Shown here in pieces: positions 56,335 to 64,000 of a stretch of 64,000 nt of DNA. Made by a program: the position numbers and the translations under genes. The notes beneath the pieces were generated by a model. The model worked only from the letters and a program-made list of their open reading frames with translations, did no database searches and had not been told where the DNA came from. The stretch lies in assembly GCA_036873135.1 (NCBI GenBank), contig JAPTYO010000011.1:10755747-10819746 (forward strand). Reading direction: 5' to 3'. Numbering within the stretch: the stretch's first letter is position 1; each line of letters begins with the position of its first letter. The stretch is from Clarkia xantiana subsp. parviflora. Lineage: Eukaryota > Streptophyta > Magnoliopsida > Myrtales > Onagraceae.

Positions 56335-57000
56335 ATAATGCTTACACAATTTCAAATCAGAAACGTTAATGTTAAAAATCTTCGGTTTGTCCCTAACCAT
56401 TTAAACTCAACTCTCTTTCTCTAAAAGGAGTTGACTTGATCATTTGGAGATGTGAGATTAACCTCGTCGCACACCCCCTAAACTAAACTCCTCCAAAGCT
56501 TGGATATTCTAACGCTAGCTACACCTACACAGCAATACCAAATTGTTTCTAAAAGGGATATATAGTGTTTATTTCTAACCCCGAATTAGTCGAGCTTATA
56601 TGACCTTACCTTAGCACAGCTCTTCCAAAAAAAAGTCGGAGCTTAGATAGAATTTACTTGTCCTTACCAAATTGCATTCCGGGGCTCAGACAGATAGATA
56701 TGTTGAATCTAGAGATCCAAACCACCACTTGTATTAATCAGCAAGGCCAGGTGAGTTTAATAAACAGTATTAATTAAACTGCTCACTAAATGTTTAAGGG
56801 TTGGGGTTCAAAATGAAGCCAATAATCTAAAGAAGCAAACACTAAATTCACAATGATTGATGAAAAGATTGCAGCAAGTCACTCAAACAAACTTCCCATT
56901 TATTTCCAAGCAGATGCTATATCAGAATTTGTCAAAAAAATAAACAAATACTCAAAAGGTAGGTGAACATGGCTTACCCCTCTTTCCTTTCTTATTCAAT
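56335..57000. repeat. Duplicated flank B, downstream of the F-box gene
   Basis: Paralogous to 38067-38693 plus 48135-48351. It carries the empty site of the PIF-like element: CTCACTAAATGTTT near 56783-56796, with a single TAA at 56787-56789, where the other copy has the element between two TAA copies. Confidence 0.7.
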
Positions 57001-57021
57001 TTGAAAAAAGGCGCTCGCTCT

Positions 57022-58293
57022 TCAATGACGCTGATACTGATAGTTGGTACCTGAGAGACCTTGCAGTGACTCTAACCTCTCTGCATGGCGAAAAACTCTT
57101 GCAGGAGAGAGTTTAGTAGCAAGCCCAGACCAGGTACTCTTCTTATCTTTCGGCGCACCAACTCTCATCTCTTTCATACAGTCACTCTCTAAATCTATGC
57201 AATTTAGTTTTATTAGATCGGATCTGCAGTCTGAAACAAACACTAATTCACCATTCGGAGAGGATCCCGCTAGATTTTCTAAACAAACAATACGTTTCAG
57301 CTCTTCACCAACAAAATGCTCTTCAATTGTCCATTCCCATTCCTCCTTATTACTGGAGATGTCACTCAATATGTTCACAACAATCACTTTATACCCATTA
57401 TCACAAACAGGGTCATGCCGAAATTCCATATACACAACAGCCACACACCCTTCATATTCCATTAGAAAAGTTGGTATGTCAAGTTGAAGCACATTACCAT
57501 CAGGAACAGACATCGTTCGAAACGTTTCCAAGCGCACATCAAATGCAACCAAATCGAGTGTGTTTTCATCTCTATAGATATAGTATAAGACCCCATTCAC
57601 ACAAATACCAGCACTGTCAAATTCGTAGTCCTTAAGTCTCCACTTTAAACTACCAGTGCCAGGAGAATATTTGAAGTCTACTGATCTCCATGCCTCTTCC
57701 CCCAAAGTAAGCACGTAGCTTCGACAATCTTCCGACCCCAAGTCTATCGATGAGCTCCATAAGCTTAAAACTTTGTACTTGTTCTCAATTGGATCAAACC
57801 CTAAATAACTATTGTGACCACACATGGTATATCGACCAAAGTGGCTAACACCGGGACAGGGAGGAAGGTTGATACTCTCTGTAGTGCTAGGATTACAGAT
57901 AAGCAGACTATTCCTTGTTATAACCAAACTCAACCCACCAACTGACTGTGAAAATCGAGAATAAAAGTTTTCATGGATAATTTGGCCATGATAATCTGCA
58001 ATCACCGTCTGCGGTCCGTTCCCCCATTTCCCCGCCGTATAATCTACGGAACAGAAAATTTCACTAAACAGATCATCTTTAAATTTAGGTACAGAAACGA
58101 GCAGCGCCTTGGGATTAGCTAATGAGTGATCGAAGTGGGCGGATATGAATTTAGGATCTGAGATGACGTAGAACCATGATTTTGATACACAATTAAACCT
58201 GCAGAGAGATTTCACTGGGAGTCTCAACAAGATTTCGTAAACTACCTCTTCTGGAACGTAACTCCAACTCCAATGGATGGTCTCCATCTTCAT
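57022..58293 (-). CDS. F-box protein with F-box-associated region
   Basis: A single-exon frame of 423 residues from ATG 58293 (a second ATG two codons later is equally possible). The F-box is at about residues 12-50, with EEVVYEILLRLPVKS and NCVSKSW. The rest fits the FBA-type, Kelch-like substrate region: LLICNPSTTESINLPPCPG, YLGFDPIENKYKVL, GICVNGVLYYI, VAFDVRLETFRTM. Length is typical. F-box proteins are the specificity subunits of SCF ubiquitin ligases; the substrate cannot be predicted. No damage is visible. A short AT microsatellite and a poly-T run lie upstream (58366-58416). A broken paralogue tail is at 54290-54525. Codon composition is unlike the surrounding elements. Confidence 0.93.
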   Translation of the reverse strand: MKMETIHWSWSYVPEEVVYEILLRLPVKSLCRFNCVSKSWFYVISDPKFISAHFDHSLANPKALLVSVPKFKDDLFSEIFCSVDYTAGKWGNGPQTVIADYHGQIIHENFYSRFSQSVGGLSLVITRNSLLICNPSTTESINLPPCPGVSHFGRYTMCGHNSYLGFDPIENKYKVLSLWSSSIDLGSEDCRSYVLTLGEEAWRSVDFKYSPGTGSLKWRLKDYEFDSAGICVNGVLYYIYRDENTLDLVAFDVRLETFRTMSVPDGNVLQLDIPTFLMEYEGCVAVVYMEFRHDPVCDNGYKVIVVNILSDISSNKEEWEWTIEEHFVGEELKRIVCLENLAGSSPNGELVFVSDCRSDLIKLNCIDLESDCMKEMRVGAPKDKKSTWSGLATKLSPARVFRHAERLESLQGLSGTNYQYQRH

Positions 58294-58843
58294 CTTCTTC
58301 TGTGGAATTTTCTTTTTTGTCCGTAGCTAGGTTTTTACAGGAAAAAGGGGCTTTTGTTATGTATACATTTTTTTTTTTGGGTTAAAAGTTATCAGACGTA
58401 TATATATATTATATATAAAGCAAACACCAGCCTACAATCTCCCGATGAAATGAGGAGATTAGGGGCAAACCAACATCCAGTTACACCGGCCGTAGTCGTA
58501 AAAGAAGCGACTTCGTGAGCCCGGCTAACACGTGTCCGTGGTAAAGTTCTAATTACAACCGAAAATAAAGTAGTAAGTAATCTAATATCATGAACGGCAC
58601 CAAACAGAGAAGGAATACAGCCAGTAGAGGAGAAAGAGATCTGTTTTAGCAAGACTGTCGAGTCCGTGAAAAGGGTGTGCGACACTCGATTTGAGGTTAT
58701 TGCTAACAGAAGACCTGCCGGGCAAGCTAATCCTTCCGCCAAAAGGGGATCGTCACCAAAAGCCGATATAATAGAGACTGCCGAGATGTTCCCACATTGG
58801 AATGTATACATTAGTAATGGTAAAAATAAAAACCTAAACCTTC
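58294..58843. other. F-box upstream region
   Basis: It probably holds the promoter and 5-prime UTR of the minus-strand F-box gene near 58294-58420. The remainder has open frames on both strands (58392-58811, minus) without domains. Confidence 0.4.
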
Positions 58844-58851
58844 ATATGAAA

Positions 58852-59788
58852 CAGTGTTATCAGAACCGAACCGAACAAGCGCTCCGACCATTTCAAACCG
58901 GCAACGCAATCCTAACTTGCCCGGTCTGATAAAAAGACCTACAAGGCCGGTTTTAAAGAATCGGTTGGTTCACCGGTTTATCTGTTCACCGGTTCATGAA
59001 GTCGAGAGCTTCCATGGAGAATCTGAGTGGCTAGGGGATTTGGATATTTATCGGAAGCGAGGATCTGAGGGGGCCGGGTGAACTGGATCTTTCTTAGCTA
59101 AGTAAAAATATTTGTCATCATCCGAAGAGAATCTAGCCCGGATCTCAGAAGAGACCCCTCACAAGCTGAAAACTGGATTATTGCAACATAATATACTGAG
59201 CAAGTTACTGAGACAATGTAGAGACTGATAGTCAATATGAGATTCCTCCCGGGCTGGGCTCTCACGTGTCCGGAGTACGATCAGATCAATCAGCGACCGC
59301 TTTACGGAACAAGGAGTGTTGCAAGGGCCAGGTGTCTGAAGAAATGTGTGAGATTGGAAAGCTTCACACGACGAGAGAAGGTAGACCATTTCCTACCACC
59401 AGCTTCTTCAAACATCTGTATACGGTGATTGCTCTATGCATCTGTCCAAGACGAGAATGAAAGAACGAGCAACAATTATAAGAGCTAAGTGAAGGAGACT
59501 AAACCCATACAAAATATATTAATTAAATGTCGCAGCGTTTAGCCACACCACCACCAACGCGATAGGGCAGGACAAGGAAAGAACTGAAAGGTTGTGGGGG
59601 AAGAAGGGGGAATGGAAGAGATGGGCCTTAGCCCATTGAGAGTGTAGCAAATTACCATCAAAATGTTGCTGTAGCGTGACTCTCTCGCTCGCTCGACTAG
59701 TTTCTTGCTGTACCGGCCGGACCGGGTTCGAACCGGAAAAACCGGACACCTGATCGGTTCGATGTCGGGTTCGGTTCTGATAACACTG
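58852..59788. mobile_element. hAT-like non-autonomous element
   Basis: 937 bp with a perfect 8-bp TSD ATATGAAA (58844-58851 and 59789-59796). The TIRs are CAGTGTTATCAGAACCGAAC at both ends, followed by words rich in CCGGTT and GAACCGG. No transposase frame; the short open frames inside lack domains. Confidence 0.93.
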
Positions 59789-59796
59789 ATATGAAA

Positions 59797-60286
59797 TTGA
59801 ATTTGGTCCTAAAAATTCGAACTCAATTTAATTTTTTTAGTGCAATCCAAACTCAAATATTTTTAACAAAAAAAAAACTTTGAACAAAAACAGTTTTTAA
59901 TTTAAACGATGTCCATCAAATCACCCTGACAGACATTCAGAAAGCATGTAATTCATTTATCTTCACAAAAAGTAATTTATTTAGCTAAAATTTGAAGAAG
60001 CATTTGATTAGACAATATCTGGCTATCAGAATTTCGTACCTTTGGTAGATATTCAATGACAATCATCATTGGAGTGTTCTGCGTTACGACACCAAAACCG
60101 AGCAATGTTTGGATGTTATAGCTTCTGCAGTAAGATAAGTTCATCATCGAAATCTTTCCAAGTGTTTTAACACCAACTCAAATCCCACGCCACGATGCAA
60201 TACAAAACTTGCTCTAAAAACATTTAAAAATGAAATCTGCAAATCAATAACATTGTTCTTACCAGTGCAAGATGGAATAAGTGATA
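59797..60286. other. Intergenic, nothing recognised
   Basis: AT-rich at first, then mixed composition. No repeats or frames of note. The last five bases, TGATA (60282-60286), would be the TSD of the following LTR element; its partner lies outside the window. Confidence 0.4.
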
Positions 60287-61120
60287 TGTTGCATCCTGGT
60301 TGAAATGGGTCAGATGGACGCGTTTGTCTGATTGAGTTGTTCGGGTTTTTGGGCTAACACCCTTTGCCTGGAACAGGTATTCACCTAATGTCGGTGACGA
60401 GTGTTCGGTTTAACGCTGTGTCTCAGGAAAAGTCTGTGTCTTAGGAAAAGTCTGTGTCTCAGGAAACGGCTGTCTGGGCACAAGTCTTAGCGTCTGGGCA
60501 CATCTTATTCATATTTCTCTTCCACACCTTAGCTGCGGGGCCCGTTCCTGCACAAGGGGCCAATACTAGCACGGAGAGAGGGGGTGGTGCTAGTGGAGCC
60601 CTCTCCGATGCTTAAGTCACAATCGGGCTAAAGAGAGAAAAATAATTCTAGAGAGAGAAAATATTTCTAGAGAGAAGTCAGAGCTCAAAAATGCCAAAGT
60701 TGTGAAAATGAGAGAATGTGTCCAAATGGGTGGCCAATGTCTCCTATTTATAGGCTACCTTGGGACCGGACCCGGTTTTGAAGCGGTTTGATGACGGTTC
60801 AAAGGAAAGCGGTAACCGTCATCAATATTGGCAATGCGCGAACTCGACTTCTCTACGTGTAACGGTAATCGGGGGGTACGCGTAATACCCATAGAGCAAT
60901 CCGGACCTCGTCGAATTTGGGCAATTCGGCGAGGTCCGGATTGCCGTGCAACCCGGACCTCTGGGTTGCAAGCAATCCGGAGGTCCGGTCCGGACGCGTG
61001 TACCGCGCTTCCGGGCCGTTTTGACCCTTAGGAGGCGTTTTCTAAATCGTAATGTGATTTTTGGCGTGTTTACGAGGCACGGAATATAAATACGAATCTG
61101 AATTGGACATATATCCATCA
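60287..61120 (-). repeat. 3-prime LTR of a Ty3/gypsy-like element running off the window
   Basis: 834 bp, TGTTGCATCC...ATATCCATCA on plus. On the minus strand it starts TGATGGATAT, has a TATA box (CCTATAAATAGG, plus 60743-60754) about 370 bp in, and is directly preceded by a purine run CTCGGGGGCAAG (plus 61121-61132), the polypurine tract. An imperfect 22-bp-arm hairpin lies at 60896-60944. GC-rich words (GGACCGGACC) and C/T-rich runs resemble large plant gypsy LTRs. The partner LTR is beyond 64000, so the TSD cannot be tested. Confidence 0.65.
60896..60944. repeat. Hairpin in the LTR
   Basis: Arms starting GCAATCCGGACCTCGTCG and ending CGAGGTCCGGATTGC, 22 bp each with one mismatch and a five-base loop. 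A third partial copy (GCAATCCGGAGGTCCGG) follows at 60970-60986. Confidence 0.85.
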
Positions 61121-62811
61121 CTTGCCCCCGAGTCAAGTAACGGTTCAAAACCTTTCTTGACTCTATTTTAAGTTAGGGTACATGTCCAATTTGAGCTTGA
61201 CGCTAACCTTCCGGTTTTGATCGTGGATTGGACATGGAAGTCTTGATTTCGTCCGTCCTTTGATTTTTGACCGAGTGACTTTATTTCCTGTCATCACGGT
61301 TAGTGCAATAGAGAGTTCGCATATATAACGTGCAAACATGATTACCGCTATGAATATAAGCGATTAGGAATATGTCATGCGGATATGCTATTTATCAACA
61401 TGCATGTACAAGTAACGGTCATGGCAAGAACGTAATTACGTGATGCTAGAAATATAATCCGTATACCCTAAAATGACTTAGCGATTAACAAATCCTGAAT
61501 CATGCGATATGCAAACATGCATGTAAAATGATGGATTTGATACGCGTAATACTAAAATAATCATGCGCATAGAGATAAATACTTAGAAGAGGGTGGAGTA
61601 TACCGTAAGCACTTAGGCGTGGGTGTAGGTGAATTACTCATTTGATCCTTATCATTAAGGAATCTTTTGGGATATGTGATTACACTAATCCCCAATCATT
61701 CTTCCAGCTTTTTGGGAATTCATTCTTCATCCTTCTTTGCAGGTAATTGCTCCACCATTTTTAGAAACCATTTGCTTGTTCATAGTTTCTTCACTGCCGT
61801 AAACTTTAGGTGCATCCCGAAAGTTAGGTGTTTGATTCTTGGCCTGTTTTCAGAAATTGATACCACCAATCGATCAGAACACCGCGAGGATTCCAGCGCC
61901 GCCTTCAGAATCGCCAGCCGACGCCGGACGCGCCCTCACGCGCCGTTGCGTGTGCGCCGCTTCGCCGGCGCGTGTAACCCACGCGCCGCATTCCCGTGCT
62001 CCATTCGCCGCGATTTTTACCTTTCTGAAATCGTCTCGACGAGTGGAGTCCATTGTGATACTTTTTGTCACATTTTGAGGTAGCCTGAAAACTCGATTTT
62101 ACAGAACAGCTTCGTCTTGATTTTTGGATGTTGCCCTGTTGTTGTTCCTTTGAACTATTTAACGTTGTTGTTGCATAGAGCTGCTCATTGGTGTTCGTAT
62201 GTTGAATAATTGCTGGTTGGTTGTTGTTGCTATTGTCGTTAGCTCATGCCTTAGACAATTTTTTACCTCCGTGCATAGTCGTGGTAAAATTTCACCATTT
62301 GATATATTGCCCCCATGCCTTCGCGTAACGGTCTTTTGATCGGTACGTGTTGTTTTTCCCTTAACGGGTTTGTTGGTTGCCGGATGTTGCTAAACGTCTT
62401 TGGGGGTAGTCGTTTGTTGTCTTGATGCCTTAGAAAAATATTTGTCCTAAGTGTTGTCGGGTTTGCTCTTCGCGGCTCGTCACGTTAGTCGCACCGCTTG
62501 CATGATGGTTTCTTGGGACGTTGCCACTTTTGTTGCACGCATTAACTTTGCTATGGGCGTTGACTTTGCTACACGTATGTTGTTATGTGTATTGGCGCTT
62601 TATGATCGCATGACTTTGACGTGTAGACTCCTTGTTTGGTTCTTGCAGACTGTGAAGTCCCAGTAACCTTTTATGGAACTCCTTTCTTTTTGATCTAATT
62701 ACCACTATGAGTATGTCCTTCATACCTACTTTGCAAATTTTGAGCATCTTGGTACTCATGATGGATAGCCTGTTAACCGGCTCTATGTCTTTCATGGAAC
62801 TTGTATTGCAG
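61121..62811. other. Element interior: non-coding DNA upstream of the antisense gene
   Basis: Between the polypurine tract and the first supported exon. GC-rich frames at 61839-62083 (both strands) show no domain. It may hold the promoter and early, short exons of the plus-strand gene, but I could not fix a start codon or a splice chain here. Confidence 0.4.
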
Positions 62812-62812
62812 G

Positions 62813-64000
62813 TTGGTTTGCCGGAAAGAGTTCGTCTCTCCACGTAGCGGCTTCACGCGTTGCTTCCCGCGCTGATCTGGCTCTGACGGCCCCTGCTCCT
62901 ATCACTCCTGCCAATTCGGGGCGTGATCCTGGCAAAGGGTCTTTGAGTATGTTACTTAACAATCATTCTTGTTTTGATTATCTCTTGTTACTTATGCTTT
63001 CTTTGTTTGTAGGACCTTCGGCACACGTGACCGGGGATACTCCCCCAGTGTCTGATTCTCGCGTTTCTTCCAAGCGGACTGACACAGTGGCGCGTGGCCC
63101 GACTGATCCCAAGCGCTCGAAGCCAAATGCGGCTACTCCAACTCATTGTAACAAAGGCAAGGAAGTTGCGAGTCGCACTGTAGCGCCATCTGCCCCCCGG
63201 TCGGGAAACCGACCTGTGGAAGTCCGCGGACTCTGTTACTATACTTTTGATAAGTATATGCCGTGGTTTTGTTATTTGTTGTTAACCGCTTTCCCTCTTT
63301 GTTGTAGCGGTTCCTCCTCTTAGGCGCGAAAATCTGGTCTGCCCAGTTGGATTGGATATTACTGGGGACACTTGGGCACCTTTTGGTAATGGTGGTGTCT
63401 ATTTTCCCAAGGAGTCTTCTCTTCGCACTCCAGAGGTTGGAGTTCGCGTATTGCACAGATGTGTCCCCCCGGGTGATAGGCATTCTTGTCCATCGACTGA
63501 TGAGGAGGCCGAGGCTTATGCGCAGAGCGCCTTGTCCCGGTTTGCTCCCGTGAGTATCTTGTTTCTTTTTGCCAAGTTTGCTGATTTTGCGATTTATGTT
63601 TTGCTTATCGAATTGACGTGTGTAGGTTGTTGCCGACATGGTGAACATGTCGTCTTTTGTTATGGAGCTGGTAAGCGCGAAGCAAGCTGCTATGGACAAG
63701 TGTGATGCTCTTTGTCAAGAGTTGTCACGAACCAAGGAGAAGGCGCGTTTGATGAGTTCGAAGGTCACTGATTCTGAGGACTGTTATAGGGCGCGCCATA
63801 TTCGCTTATCCGAGCTTGAATCTGAGATGATTGGTCTTGAGAAGAAGGTCACAGACGATCTTAATGCGCAGGAAGCGGAATTACTTGCTCTCGGCAAGGA
63901 GAGTCGGGAGAAAGGTGTACAAATGGGCTTTACCAAGTACATGGGTACTTCTGAATTCGAGGCTGATATTGAGGAGAAGGTGAACAAGTTGATGAGTGAG
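62813..64000 (+). CDS. Intron-containing antisense gene of the gypsy-like element (partial)
   Basis: Exons recognised from splice sites and frame: about 62813-62949 (after TATTGCAG, donor GTATGT), 63012 to about 63230 (after TTTGTAG), 63309-63549 (after TTGTTGTAG, donor GTGAGT) and 63627 to the window end (after TGTGTAG). The product has a Ser/Ala/Pro/Arg-rich linker (with AHVTGDTPPVSDSRVSSKR), then PPLRRENLVCPVGLDITGD. A long charged coiled coil follows (VADMVNMSSFVMELVSAKQ, ELESEMIGLEKKVTDDL). A coiled-coil C-terminus after a low-complexity linker resembles plant proteins listed as putative gypsy-type transposon (Transposase_28). It lies opposite to the LTR orientation, as known for extra antisense ORFs of Tat-lineage elements. 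The start and end are outside what I can resolve. Confidence 0.5.

Noticed and set aside
61667..62083. 138-codon plus-strand frame in the gypsy-like interior
   Set aside because: Possible 5-prime part of the antisense gene, but no splice chain or motif could tie it to the later exons.

Overview
This is nuclear DNA from a flowering plant. It contains a MIR156 precursor, a nine-exon magnesium-transporter gene of the NIPA8/9 type, an F-box gene with an F-box-associated region, a receptor-like protein of the LRR-RLP class, and a plant TIR-domain exon. The TIR exon resembles TIR-NBS-LRR resistance genes, which grasses lack, so the host is very probably a eudicot. I cannot name the species. Most of the window is transposable-element sequence, much of it nested. 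I could fix many element borders exactly from target-site duplications (TSDs).

Left part (1-11.2 kb). A TIR exon (623-1143, minus) has a good splice donor, but no NBS exon follows it inside the window. Next come a decayed Ty1/copia fragment (about 1.8-2.7 kb), a CACTA terminus (ending at 3673), and a second decayed Copia element (gag 5104-5979, reverse transcriptase/RNase H to 10402). That element is split by a 1238-bp Mutator-like element (6834-8071). A CACTA-like fold-back remnant ends near 11168.

Middle-left (11.9-26.7 kb). An LRR receptor-like protein gene (11890-16106) is a pseudogene. It is interrupted by a rearranged Copia element (12317-14529, TSD GTAAA). It converges on the intact NIPA gene (16270-19735, minus), whose exons join in frame. 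Beyond it lie a Copia pol relic split by a solo LTR (21526-22399), a TIR element, a Helitron candidate (24173-24952) and a hAT-like element (26157-26645).

Centre (27.1-34.8 kb). A non-autonomous Copia element (27121-34763, TSD CACCC) keeps gag and protease but lacks integrase and reverse transcriptase. A related, nearly intact Copia element (28084-32897, TSD ATTGA) sits inside it. The inner gag-pol frame is broken by one stop codon, and its LTRs differ at only two positions.

MIR156 and the nested block (35.5-49.9 kb). A Mutator-like element lies 1.1 kb upstream of the TATA box of a MIR156 gene (mature miRNA 37971-37990). Downstream is a Russian doll. A PIF/Harbinger-like element (38694-48131) contains a hAT (39397-47983), which contains an L1-type LINE (39735-47476). 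The LINE holds a 245-bp MITE (44611-44855) and a small LTR retrotransposon carrying an RRM-like gene fragment (44950-47064). Two more Mutator-like elements follow (48361-49193 and 49362-49939).

Right part (50.2-64 kb). Three related Helitrons with a solo LTR (50219-54032) are followed by a broken F-box gene tail (54290-54525), PIF-like elements and a fifth Mutator-like element (55028-55561). The intact F-box gene is at 57022-58293. It and its downstream flank are paralogous to the MIR156-downstream flank plus the broken F-box tail, so this is an old local duplication pulled apart by insertions. A hAT (58852-59788) is followed by the minus-strand LTR of a large Ty3/gypsy-like element (60287-61120). 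The rest of the window beyond that LTR carries an intron-containing gene antisense to the element.

The most distinctive signal is the family of five Mutator-like elements. They share ends beginning GGGTTAAG and have perfect 9-bp TSDs. Four have cores made of GC-rich tandem or palindromic repeats.
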